Below the pieces are notes generated by a model that saw only the letters and a list, made by a program, of their open reading frames with translations, searched no databases and had not been told where the DNA came from. Below are positions 31,949 to 39,704 of a stretch of 42,786 nucleotides of DNA, piece after piece. The position numbers and the translations under genes are program-made. This stretch comes from a virus. The DNA is taken from positions 1 to 42,786 of the IMG/VR virus record IMGVR_UViG_3300032092_000070; one strand, 5' to 3'. Within the stretch, counting starts at the first letter, position 1; each line of letters opens with the position of its first letter.

Positions 31949-32197
31949 ATGACCCAAGGAGAACACATCAAACAGCAAGTTAACCGCCTAGGCTTTGGTG
32001 CTTGGGCTGAGAACATCATCGTGAACTTCATCGAAGACTGGGGCAACACGATGCGTACCAGCGAAGGTAATATGAGCATCGAGAACGATGTTTATAATAT
32101 TAATGCACAGTTCCGTGATGGCTCTGTCAGCATCAGCGTCCGTGCCTATGTCGAGGGCGAAGGCTGGCAGACCCTTGACCAGAACATCAAACTCTAA
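31949..32197 (+). CDS. Small protein between initiator and loader, 82 aa
   Basis: Alpha/beta protein with an N-terminal helix and a C-terminal beta half (VSISVRAYVEGEGWQTL). The stop shares a base with the loader ATG (TAATG). Position suggests a role in replication initiation; not recognised. Confidence 0.6.
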   Translation: MTQGEHIKQQVNRLGFGAWAENIIVNFIEDWGNTMRTSEGNMSIENDVYNINAQFRDGSVSISVRAYVEGEGWQTLDQNIKL

Positions 32198-32865
32198 TGA
32201 GCGACATCGCCTGTCATTGCGGACGCAAGGGAGCATTGTTCGTAAATCAAGAGAACAGGCTCGTCCGCTACCACCTCTGCCGTGACCACCTAGACCTGTC
32301 TAGGGTCGAGGGTGACGGGCTGTCCAAGCCTAAGTTCCCTACCCAGATGCCAGCGGTCTTCCAAGACACGGACATCAATCGCCTTCACGAAAAAATCCAG
32401 CAGGTCATCGATTGGCGACCCGAAGGAGATAAGACTGGATTGCTCATCCACGGAACTACGGGCGTGGGCAAGACCAGAGCCCTCTGGGAAATCGTCCGCA
32501 GGATGTGGGTCGAGAAGGCTAATCAAGATATCAATATGCCTTACCTGTTCCTCACGATGCGTAAAATCGAATCTATGATTGAGCAGGGCTTCGACACCAA
32601 GAAGCACGGCACGATGCTGGACAGCCTCATCGAGCATCCCCTGCTGGTCATCGATGACTTGGGCAAGGAGCGTCTGACCTCCCGTATGGCTAGCGACCTA
32701 TTCGCCATCGTGGACGAGCGTACTGTCAACCGCAGGACTACCATCATCAGCACGAACTTCAACGGCACGACCCTGCTGGAGCGTTTCGAGAATAAGGACA
32801 AGGAAACGGGCGTTGCCTTCATCCGCAGACTGAAAGACTATTTCAGAATCGTAGGTTGCTCATAA
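32197..32865 (+). CDS. DnaC-like helicase-loader AAA+ ATPase, 222 aa
   Basis: An N-terminal putative zinc head (C6, C8, H26, C28, H31), then Walker A GTTGVGKT at 86-93, Walker B VIDD at 151-154, and sensor 1 STN at 185-187. The pattern and length match DnaC/IstB-type loaders. With no phage helicase or polymerase visible, it presumably loads the host DnaB. Confidence 0.9.
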   Translation: MSDIACHCGRKGALFVNQENRLVRYHLCRDHLDLSRVEGDGLSKPKFPTQMPAVFQDTDINRLHEKIQQVIDWRPEGDKTGLLIHGTTGVGKTRALWEIVRRMWVEKANQDINMPYLFLTMRKIESMIEQGFDTKKHGTMLDSLIEHPLLVIDDLGKERLTSRMASDLFAIVDERTVNRRTTIISTNFNGTTLLERFENKDKETGVAFIRRLKDYFRIVGCS

Positions 32866-32908
32866 TCCACTTGACTTGTAATACCATTTGTTTTTACCTC
32901 GATTTCCA

Positions 32909-33388
32909 ATGAAACGCCTACTCGCCCTGCTGATTGGTTGTTCCTGCCTCAAAGCCAAATCCATCGTTACCGATGAACTTGTGGATAAGTTCGCCATCAT
33001 CGAATCCAACTACAACCACGAAGCCGTTGGCGATGGGGGCAAGGCTCTTGGTGCTTGGCAGATGCACAAGGCGGCTGTCTACGAATCAGTCACAAACCTG
33101 TATCGCAGGACTGGAACGGACTTGCGTGGAAGATACTTTGACTTCACTTTCAATATGAAGTTTATGAAAGAGCCTGTCATCTCTAGGATGCTTGCTAAGG
33201 AATATATGTGCATCTTAGAAAAGCAGTTCACCACGCTCAAGGTAAAGGTCACGCCCATCAAACTCTATATGGCTTGGAATATGGGATTCTCTGGTGCTAA
33301 GAATTACGACTTCAACATCAATTCTTATGCCCTTGACGGCAAGCGAACATCCATCCTCAAGCGAGCCAACTACATTCTCTCCCGATGA
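32909..33388 (+). CDS. Lytic transglycosylase-type endolysin with signal sequence, 159 aa
   Basis: ATG at 32909 opens a hydrophobic signal (RLLALLIGCSCLKA) with a possible lipobox-like Cys. The domain has IIESNYN, with E32 as the candidate catalytic acid, then GALGAWQMH in the pattern of goose-type/SLT lysozymes. A TTG 21 bases upstream would add residues before the signal and is less likely. A cell-wall hydrolase exported by its own signal, unusually encoded inside the replication operon, while the holin and spanin candidates are 4-6 kb away. Confidence 0.8.
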   Translation: MKRLLALLIGCSCLKAKSIVTDELVDKFAIIESNYNHEAVGDGGKALGAWQMHKAAVYESVTNLYRRTGTDLRGRYFDFTFNMKFMKEPVISRMLAKEYMCILEKQFTTLKVKVTPIKLYMAWNMGFSGAKNYDFNINSYALDGKRTSILKRANYILSR

Positions 33389-33537
33389 AAACCAAACACA
33401 TCAACAAAGAAATTATGCTGACTGTCCGAGTGACCGAACGCCTTCTCAACCGCATCAACGCTGTGTCAAGAAGTAAATACGCAACCCGCTCAGATTTTAT
33501 TAGGGATGTCTTACAGAAAAGCGTTGACAACAAGTAA
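33385..33537 (+). CDS. Ribbon-helix-helix (CopG-type) protein, 50 aa
   Basis: ATG at 33385 overlaps the endolysin stop (ATGA). A strand MLTVRVTERLLNRINAV and a second helix SRSDFIRDVLQKSV fit the RHH fold. Likely an early DNA-binding regulator. Too short for most gene callers. Confidence 0.7.
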   Translation: MKTKHINKEIMLTVRVTERLLNRINAVSRSKYATRSDFIRDVLQKSVDNK

Positions 33538-33553
33538 CCCCTACTTATCACCA

Positions 33554-34309
33554 ATGAAGTACGACAAATTCCTCCAACCTCTCCTTCCTATGCATACCAA
33601 TACTCCCGAACAACAGACCGCCATCAACAAGGCTCTCATCGGTTTCATCTCCGAGACCTCCGACATCCTTGCTGACGATTACAATCCGCACTTCCGCTCC
33701 AAGTTCGCCAGCCTCTCCAAGCATCTTGAGGTTCTGAAGCCCCTGCTCAAGAAGCACGGCTTGACTGTCCTCCAGTTGCCCTCTGGCGATTATGAATCCG
33801 TGGGTGTCAAGACCATCATCCTGCACGAATCTGGTGCTTCGATTGAGGAGCGTTGCCTAATCCCCTGCGAGAAGGGTATGTCTGGTCAACAGGGTGGTGC
33901 AATCGTAACTTATCTTCGACGCTATGCTCTGGCTTCCCTTGCTGGCGTGGCTACGGAGGATGACGATGCAGAGGCTGACCGCCAAGCCAAGGCTTCCAAG
34001 CCCGTTGCCAAGACTCCTGTGGCTGTTGCCAAGACTCCCTCTGCCCCTGCCCCTGCTGTCGCTGGTGGCGTTGTCCTCACCCCCTTCGGTGACCGCAAGG
34101 GTCAGCCCCTGTCCAGCCTCCCGCTTGAGGAACAAGACCGAGCCGTCAAGTTCGGTGACTTGAAGTACTTCGCCACCAAGTGGCAACCCAAGCCGTACGG
34201 GGATAATCCTAATCCTTCTGCCAAGGACTTGGCTGTCAAGGCTGAGGCTGTCCGTCTCTGGAACGCTTCCCAAGGCTCTGCTCCCGCCAGCGAAGACAAT
34301 CCCTTCTAA
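33554..34309 (+). CDS. erf: ERF-superfamily single-strand annealing protein, 251 aa
   Basis: The N-terminal domain has the ERF pattern: helix, NPHFRSKFASLSKHLEVLKPLL, then the beta segment GLTVLQLPSG and the GAIVTYLRRYALASLAGV motif near residue 120. The second half is Ala/Pro/Val-rich, tethering a compact C-terminal domain. Works with the RecE-like exonuclease in annealing-type recombination and DNA circularisation. ATG at 33554 follows the RHH stop. Confidence 0.9.
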   Translation: MKYDKFLQPLLPMHTNTPEQQTAINKALIGFISETSDILADDYNPHFRSKFASLSKHLEVLKPLLKKHGLTVLQLPSGDYESVGVKTIILHESGASIEERCLIPCEKGMSGQQGGAIVTYLRRYALASLAGVATEDDDAEADRQAKASKPVAKTPVAVAKTPSAPAPAVAGGVVLTPFGDRKGQPLSSLPLEEQDRAVKFGDLKYFATKWQPKPYGDNPNPSAKDLAVKAEAVRLWNASQGSAPASEDNPF

Positions 34310-34327
34310 TCCTAACCCATAAATAAT

Positions 34328-34522
34328 ATGTCCAACCAGTATATCACAGTTCCCAATACCTCGTACATCCTCCTGTCCGATGGTACTGTCGCTCGCCTCC
34401 TCAAGCCCTGCCCGATTCATCGGCAGGTCTACTTCAACCTCATCATCAATGGCAAGATGAAGCGGATGAACAAGCAGGATGTCCTGTCTGCGTTCAAGAA
34501 GGACGAGCCGTCCAATGGCTGA
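34328..34522 (+). CDS. Small early protein, 64 aa
   Basis: Beta-rich start (YITVPNTSYILLSDGTVARLL) and a basic tail, a pattern of a small HNH-like or DNA-binding beta fold, but no catalytic residues are visible. A/T-rich leader; overlaps the next gene by eight bases. Confidence 0.55.
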   Translation: MSNQYITVPNTSYILLSDGTVARLLKPCPIHRQVYFNLIINGKMKRMNKQDVLSAFKKDEPSNG

Positions 34523-34925
34523 TTACCAGCCTAAAACCGAAGGCATCACCTACCTGCGTCACGCAATCATCTCCCAGAAGAAGCGTCCCGTTTCTAAGTT
34601 CTTAACTATTCCTATGGAACAAGCAGAGAAAATCATCAGCCAAGCCGAGGGGTTCGTCCCTCGTAAGGCTGGCTGGGACGCTCGCAGGAACTCTGAGCGA
34701 GCCGCCGCCCTTATCTTGGGTCTTGAGCCCAAGGAACTTGTCTCTAAACTGGAGGCTCCCGACTTGGCTAAACTCCAAGCCGACCTTGCCGAAGCCAGAA
34801 CCAAGTTGAAGGCTTACGAAGAAGCAGGAGATAAGATGTTTGAGTACCTCAAGCGTCTTGACGGCACGACCAACGGGATGCTCAAGTGCAGGGCTGAATG
34901 GTACGACCTCCGCACCAAGAAGTAA
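34515..34925 (+). CDS. Coiled-coil early protein, 136 aa
   Basis: ATG at 34515 within the preceding gene. Residues 35-60 are helical with RRNSERAAALILG; residues 80-115 form a coiled coil (LAKLQADLAEARTKLKAYEEAG). The stop shares a base with the next ATG (TAATG). Unrecognised. Confidence 0.6.
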   Translation: MADYQPKTEGITYLRHAIISQKKRPVSKFLTIPMEQAEKIISQAEGFVPRKAGWDARRNSERAAALILGLEPKELVSKLEAPDLAKLQADLAEARTKLKAYEEAGDKMFEYLKRLDGTTNGMLKCRAEWYDLRTKK

Positions 34926-35215
34926 TGACCCTCAAGGAAATCTATCGCATCGCCCTAGCCCGTGGCTTGACAGCAAAGCAAGCGGGGGCAGAGTTCAATG
35001 TACGCCACGATTCTCTGGCAAAGATGAAGGGCAAGTACAACCTGCCTCCGCTAATCACGGAGTACGAGTACGCTGACAGGAAGTCTATGCAAAGTATGAG
35101 CGACAGAGACCTTGATTCCTTTATCAAGAACCTTGAGAAGTCCAACCACAAGGACAACAAGGAATACAAATACGCCATCGATGAACGAGCCCTACGAGCC
35201 CAGCGAAACAAATAA
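34925..35215 (+). CDS. Helix-turn-helix early protein, 96 aa
   Basis: N-terminal helix-turn-helix (TLKEIYRIALARGLTAKQAGAEF then VRHDSLAKMKGKY) and a basic C-terminal half. Suggests a DNA-binding regulator. Coupled to the previous gene (TAATG) and overlapped by the next by 35 bases. Confidence 0.6.
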   Translation: MTLKEIYRIALARGLTAKQAGAEFNVRHDSLAKMKGKYNLPPLITEYEYADRKSMQSMSDRDLDSFIKNLEKSNHKDNKEYKYAIDERALRAQRNK

Positions 35216-35387
35216 GTTCTTCAACGAACTGAAGGGTCTTGCTGACGACATGGAGTCGCTCCGCAAGGAGAACGAAGCCCTACGACACGAAGTCAAGTAC
35301 TGGCGTATCGAGGCTCAGACCGACCACGAAAGATGGTTGCGTTGCCTTTATGACCTTGAGATGATGCGAAAGGAAAACAGGCTGTGA
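35181..35387 (+). CDS. Small coiled-coil protein, 68 aa
   Basis: ATG at 35181 overlaps the previous gene. Helical, with MESLRKENEALRHEVKYWR forming a clear coiled coil. The stop overlaps the next GTG (GTGA). Confidence 0.55.
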   Translation: MNEPYEPSETNKFFNELKGLADDMESLRKENEALRHEVKYWRIEAQTDHERWLRCLYDLEMMRKENRL

Positions 35388-35746
35388 GCGAGCCGAAGCG
35401 ATACCAGCCCGTGGTTCAATGCGTTGAGCCGTCCTACCAAGCCCAAATGATTGAACCCAAAGTGATGGAGTTTTCCGAAGGCGAGTATGTCCTGCACGCC
35501 GACTACGCCCGCCTCAAGGACGAGTGCCAAGCCCGCCAAGCGGAGAACAGCGTGCTGGCAGTCGAGTGCGATAGCCTCAAGTCCGAGGTCGAGCGGCTGA
35601 CCTCCGACCTTCAGATGGAGAAGGAAAACGAGGACAGGCTGGTTCGTGAATGGCAGAAAGCCAACAACGAGGTCTATGGCTTGAAGACGCAGGTTGCCGC
35701 CTTGATTGATGAACTTGAACGCCTACGCAAGGGGGTGCAGTCGTGA
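35384..35746 (+). CDS. Coiled-coil early protein with GTG start, 120 aa
   Basis: GTG at 35384 overlaps the previous stop (GTGA). Residues 1-40 are mixed, and residues 45-115 form one continuous coiled coil (VLAVECDSLKSEVERLTSD, later LIDELERLRKGV). The stop overlaps the next GTG. It may form a scaffold or a host-protein clamp. Unrecognised. Confidence 0.6.
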   Translation: MSEPKRYQPVVQCVEPSYQAQMIEPKVMEFSEGEYVLHADYARLKDECQARQAENSVLAVECDSLKSEVERLTSDLQMEKENEDRLVREWQKANNEVYGLKTQVAALIDELERLRKGVQS

Positions 35747-35946
35747 TTCACGAATTCAGAAACCCCATCCCAGTCAGCACCGACATCGGCTATGGCTGGC
35801 TGATGTATGTTCGTGACGGGGGTACTTGGTCTAACGATATCTTTGCTATTGTGTTTGAGAAAGACGGGGTTATCCGTCATATGCGTACTGACCAGTTCAA
35901 GGTCTTGCGTAACGACACCTTCGATATTTCCAATGAGCAAACCTAA
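35743..35946 (+). CDS. Small early protein with GTG start, 67 aa
   Basis: GTG at 35743 overlaps the previous stop. Compact beta-rich protein (GYGWLMYVRDGGTWSNDIF). The stop lies inside the phosphoesterase gene. Unrecognised. Confidence 0.55.
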   Translation: MIHEFRNPIPVSTDIGYGWLMYVRDGGTWSNDIFAIVFEKDGVIRHMRTDQFKVLRNDTFDISNEQT

Positions 35947-36676
35947 GAGAATCAAATTTGTATATGCCTCCGATAACCACGGAGACAAGGTAGACAAGAA
36001 GGCGGCTGAAGCCCTGTTTGCTTTCTGCAAAGACTTTAAACCAGATGTTCGTATCCACGGGGGTGACTGCTTCGACATCCGTCCGTACCGCAAGTCCGCT
36101 GATGCTGAAGAAAAGAATCAGTCTTTGAAGGACGACATCAAGTGGGGCAAGTGGTTCATCGAGAACTATAAACCTACTGTGATGCTGATGGGCAACCACG
36201 AATACAGATTGTACGAGGGCATCGAGAACAACATCGGACGCAAGCAGGAACTCATCCAAGAAATCCTAGACGAGATTCTGACCTGCCTCAGAGCCAATGG
36301 GTGCAAGAAGATTATCCCATATCACGCTGACAAGGGCGTGTACTCCCTAGGCAAAGTCCGTGCCTGTCACGGCTACAAGTGCGGCAAGAATGCCGTAGAG
36401 GAACACGCTATCCACTATGCCGACAGGGGTGGTGCTGTTATCATCGGTCACATTCACTCTATGCAGATGGTCACGGCTCAACGCTGGGGCGGTTGCGTAG
36501 GCTTCACGGGCGGTTGCCTATGCCTCAAGGATGAAATGTCATATGCCCAGAATAGATTCGCCACTAGCAAGTGGGCTACGGGCTGGCTCTATGGATACAT
36601 CGAGGGCAACAACTGGAAGATTTGGCAAGCCCACAAGGTAGGCAAGAAGTGGATTTATTCTCACACAGACATCTGA
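35933..36676 (+). CDS. Calcineurin-like metallophosphoesterase, 247 aa
   Basis: The five family blocks are in order: D14-x-H16 (YASDNHGD), GD at 44-45, GNHE at 87-90, a histidine in RACHGYK and GHIH near 200. Two metal ions would be bound. Substrate is uncertain: phage relatives cleave DNA ends, nucleotides or RNA. ATG at 35933 overlaps the preceding stop region; the upstream in-frame start at 35807 lies in the previous gene and was rejected. Confidence 0.88.
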   Translation: MSKPKRIKFVYASDNHGDKVDKKAAEALFAFCKDFKPDVRIHGGDCFDIRPYRKSADAEEKNQSLKDDIKWGKWFIENYKPTVMLMGNHEYRLYEGIENNIGRKQELIQEILDEILTCLRANGCKKIIPYHADKGVYSLGKVRACHGYKCGKNAVEEHAIHYADRGGAVIIGHIHSMQMVTAQRWGGCVGFTGGCLCLKDEMSYAQNRFATSKWATGWLYGYIEGNNWKIWQAHKVGKKWIYSHTDI

Positions 36677-36960
36677 TGACTCCAAGCAAGTACAAGGAAC
36701 TACAGTTCCTGTCCCAGAAGGGTGACTTAGATATCATCCCAAAGGGCTGGCTCACCCGCCAGCAGGTCTGTGCTTTATTTAAGAAGTCCCAAGTCACAAC
36801 CGACAAACTGCTCAAGCGTCTTCTGGACAAGAACCTAATCCAACGCAAGTTGTTCAGAGCCAGAATTAGGTCTGGGGTTCGACCCGTGCCTTACTTCTTT
36901 TTAACTGCCAGCGTAGCGTCAGCCAAAGCAAATCCAAGACAGCCAAGACGGAAACGCTAA
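36676..36960 (+). CDS. Winged-helix-type early protein, 94 aa
   Basis: ATG at 36676 overlaps the phosphoesterase stop (TGATG). Residues 20-55 form a helix-turn-helix (GWLTRQQVCALFKKSQVTTDKLLK) followed by a wing, then a basic C-terminal tail. The last 95 bases overlap the convergent spanin-like gene, an unusual arrangement. DNA binding likely; target unknown. Confidence 0.6.
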   Translation: MTPSKYKELQFLSQKGDLDIIPKGWLTRQQVCALFKKSQVTTDKLLKRLLDKNLIQRKLFRARIRSGVRPVPYFFLTASVASAKANPRQPRRKR

Positions 36961-37582
36961 TCAATATATACTTGAACCAGTCGCTGTCAAGTACCCAGAC
37001 TGACATCACCGCAAGCGACCCTCCTCCGATAAGGATTAACCCCCTAGTCTTCCACGGAGTAAAGGCTATTACAAGCAAGCCGCCTGTTGATACTGCAAGC
37101 CCCACGCAGGTAAGAAGCCAGAGAACCTTCTCCTTGAACTCACGCTTCTTCTCCTCAATCGCCAAGTCACGCTCAGCCTTGGCTTCATCTAGTTCTACCT
37201 CCCTATCCAAGACCATCTGGTAAAGCGTATCGGTCTCAGCGTCTACCTTCAATGCCTCTTCTTTGTCCTTCTTGACGGCTTTGGAGTCGTTTTCTTTAAC
37301 CATCCGAGCGTATCGTCCGACTGATTCGACTGACGGCTTGGCGACCCCAGAGAGCCTTGTTCCTTGCGATTCAATAATGTCCCTAGGTATTCCAGCAGGA
37401 AGGGAAGGAGCGACAGCCACGATTGCTGAGGCTGACTCCGAGACGATTTCCTCGACCCTTTGAATGTACTTGTCTTTTTCCTCATTGGTTAATGTAATAA
37501 CCTTAGGTTGCTCTGGAGTTACGCAACCAACCAAGTATCCAAATGCAAAGAAGATTGCTATGATTTGGAAACTATTGCTCAC
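36866..37582 (-). CDS. Lipoprotein with three C-terminal membrane segments, spanin-like, 238 aa
   Basis: The N-terminal signal ends in LVGC, with Cys20 the probable lipidated residue. A helical periplasmic-type region (residues 30-145) has EVELDEAKAERDLAIEEKK coiled coil, and three hydrophobic stretches lie near residues 152-175, 180-198 and 205-225. A lipid-anchored start with a membrane-embedded end is the plan of a unimolecular spanin, which would disrupt the outer membrane of a Gram-negative host. Three segments instead of one is odd. Overlaps the convergent gene. Confidence 0.6.
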   Translation of the reverse strand: MSNSFQIIAIFFAFGYLVGCVTPEQPKVITLTNEEKDKYIQRVEEIVSESASAIVAVAPSLPAGIPRDIIESQGTRLSGVAKPSVESVGRYARMVKENDSKAVKKDKEEALKVDAETDTLYQMVLDREVELDEAKAERDLAIEEKKREFKEKVLWLLTCVGLAVSTGGLLVIAFTPWKTRGLILIGGGSLAVMSVWVLDSDWFKYILISVSVLAVLDLLWLTLRWQLKRSKARVEPQT

Positions 37583-38478
37583 TTCTCAAACCACTTAGGA
37601 TTAAACTTTCTACGCATAGCATCAGTAATTTCTGGATGCAGGTCAGCGTTGTCTGGATGGTATCTTGCGATTGTCTCTAGGTCTGAATTAGAATATGTCC
37701 TGCCGTCAACAGTAGTTACTTCATCTTTCTTATAGACTTCTCCAGTTACAGGATTCTCAAAGTCTGCCTTCTGTCTTCTAACTTCAGATGTGACAAGAGG
37801 AACAATGCCAGCATAGTTCATAAATGTTCCAGCACCCCTAATGGCACTAGTAACTTCTGGTTGTTCAACTAAAGTATTTGCTATATGAGTTAAGTTTTTA
37901 GCGTGAGTTAATGGAGCAGTTTGAAAGAATGGTTTAGTGTAATCAAACTTAACATTGCTTTTTGGGGCTCCTCCTTCAAAGCCAACCCTGTTACCAGCAA
38001 AATAAGGAGTTGATGGAAACTCAGTAACCTTTAAACCTGTTTGATTCAACGGATTTACTCTTTCAAAAAATGTAGGATTTGCTTTTGGTGTTAACGCTTG
38101 CCAATGTCCGTATCGTGCATTGTTAGACCACTCTAAACCATTATGACCAGTACCGCTTGGCATATAGAGTTTGTTATTATCTAAGTTAAATCTTTTGCTG
38201 GCTTCTATTAAAACATTACTTACATTAGCCCTTCCTTTGTCTAATGAATTTCCAAGGAATTGAGTGGCTGGGGCTCCTTTTGCAAAGTAAGCATCACCTG
38301 TTGATGTTTCAATTCCTCTTATTTGACCAGTTCTAAGGATATCTTTGTAGACTGGCGGTGTTCCATCGTTAAGCCAATCAACGGAGATTCTATAACTTGA
38401 TGTATCTGGGATATCAATTCCCCACATACCTTTTTGATACGCCTCTGTTCTAAAGTTATTGTAAGAATATGGCTCCAT
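37579..38478 (-). CDS. Unknown late protein, 299 aa
   Basis: Coupled to the spanin-like gene (ATGA). Tyr/Asn/Pro-rich, apparently globular, with DGRTYSNSDLETIARYHPDN near the end and FNPKWFEK as tail. Codons are A/T-rich. Its place next to the holin-like gene suggests lysis or a virion-associated role. No family recognised. Confidence 0.6.
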   Translation of the reverse strand: MEPYSYNNFRTEAYQKGMWGIDIPDTSSYRISVDWLNDGTPPVYKDILRTGQIRGIETSTGDAYFAKGAPATQFLGNSLDKGRANVSNVLIEASKRFNLDNNKLYMPSGTGHNGLEWSNNARYGHWQALTPKANPTFFERVNPLNQTGLKVTEFPSTPYFAGNRVGFEGGAPKSNVKFDYTKPFFQTAPLTHAKNLTHIANTLVEQPEVTSAIRGAGTFMNYAGIVPLVTSEVRRQKADFENPVTGEVYKKDEVTTVDGRTYSNSDLETIARYHPDNADLHPEITDAMRRKFNPKWFEK

Positions 38479-38479
38479 A

Positions 38480-39394
38480 TTACTTTATAAAGAATCTAGA
38501 AATCTTTGAAAAGAAAGACCCATCATCTTGAGATGCTGGTTGAGGATTTGGATTACTTGCTGGCACATCTGGCTTTAACTGAGTATGACTGTATTCTGGA
38601 TAGTTATCTTTAATTGCTAAAGTTCTTAAAAACTGACGATGTTTATCAAGTTCTCTTCCTGTTAATGACTGTGGTTGATTTATATAATCCAATGTTGCTA
38701 GTTTGTTGTCAAACTCAACAGGTGGCAATGATGTATTCTCTCTTATGAACTGTTGTCTTAACGGGTTGCCTACCCCCCAAGGATTATAAGGATTTGAAAC
38801 TTGAAGGAATATAGGATAAGTAGGGTCTATTGTTTGAGCGTCATAAGCCTTTCCTGCCAACAACATTGCTCTTGAAGGTTGAAATGATTGATTGCCTTCG
38901 GCTGTAAACTGTGGTTTATAGTTCCACGATTCATATTCTTTTTTAGCATTTTCATTATAAGACCTAGATGCCAAGTCTCTTAATGATTCGTAATTTGTGG
39001 GTTTAAGAAGGTTAAATCTACCAGCAAGCAAGAAATTTCTATCAACAGGGCTAATTTCATCTATTGTTTTTATTCTCTTTTCATTTGAACCAAGACGAGA
39101 ATTGTAATCTTTTACTAATGCTTCATCTAAGTTGTCTTCATCATCAAACAATAAATTGTCTGGTATCCCGCTTCTAAATATAAGAGGGTCACTGTCAAGA
39201 ACCCTACCTATAACAAGGTCTTCGTAATATTCTTTTGCCCTGTCCTCTACTATGTGAGGGTTCGCTGTGTAATATTGAATTCCTCTATATGAATCTCTGT
39301 ATTTTTGTACTAAATCAGAAAGTTCTGGAACTTGCCATTCGTGTTCTTTGTCACGAAATGTAATTGGACTTGGTTTCTTTTTTTCTTCAGCCAT
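38480..39394 (-). CDS. Unknown late protein, 304 aa
   Basis: Contains FQPSRAMLLAGKAYD and TYPIFLQVSNPYNPW near residues 175-215, a strand-and-NP pattern that also appears in ADP-ribosyltransferase-like modules of polyvalent proteins, plus the QPS linker seen in the giant protein. It ends in a Pro-rich segment and FFSKISRFFIK. It may be a relative of one of the giant protein's modules; evidence is weak. Confidence 0.6.
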   Translation of the reverse strand: MAEEKKKPSPITFRDKEHEWQVPELSDLVQKYRDSYRGIQYYTANPHIVEDRAKEYYEDLVIGRVLDSDPLIFRSGIPDNLLFDDEDNLDEALVKDYNSRLGSNEKRIKTIDEISPVDRNFLLAGRFNLLKPTNYESLRDLASRSYNENAKKEYESWNYKPQFTAEGNQSFQPSRAMLLAGKAYDAQTIDPTYPIFLQVSNPYNPWGVGNPLRQQFIRENTSLPPVEFDNKLATLDYINQPQSLTGRELDKHRQFLRTLAIKDNYPEYSHTQLKPDVPASNPNPQPASQDDGSFFSKISRFFIK

Positions 39395-39395
39395 A

Positions 39396-39704
39396 TTATT
39401 CTTTTACTGTTTTGATAAATTTTTTTCTGATGATGTCAAACAATTCTGGAGCAATGCTACCAGCGACAGCAATGATTACGCTACGATACAGCGGAGCGAT
39501 GTCAGCCTCGTATAGTCCAAAGTAGCACAGCACACCAACGATACCGCCAGCGATAGCCTTCCTAGTCCAGATAGCCCAGACGAACTTCTCGTTGGTCAGT
39601 ATCAGACGGGCAATCATCCCAAGCATTCCTAGGATAGCCATCACCCAGCCAGTCCGCTTGAACTCCTCCACGACAGACTGGAGGGTTGGGTCATCGACAT
39701 TCAT
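39396..39704 (-). CDS. Holin-like membrane protein, 102 aa
   Basis: A helical N-terminus (residues 1-18), then three hydrophobic stretches (WVMAILGMLGMIARLIL, AIAGGIVGVLCYFGLY and SVIIAVAGSIAPELFDII) and a short basic tail, typical of holins of the LydA/class I type. The start overlaps the giant gene's stop (ATGA). Next to unknown and spanin-like genes, it would form a lysis cassette with the early endolysin. Confidence 0.75.
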   Translation of the reverse strand: MNVDDPTLQSVVEEFKRTGWVMAILGMLGMIARLILTNEKFVWAIWTRKAIAGGIVGVLCYFGLYEADIAPLYRSVIIAVAGSIAPELFDIIRKKFIKTVKE

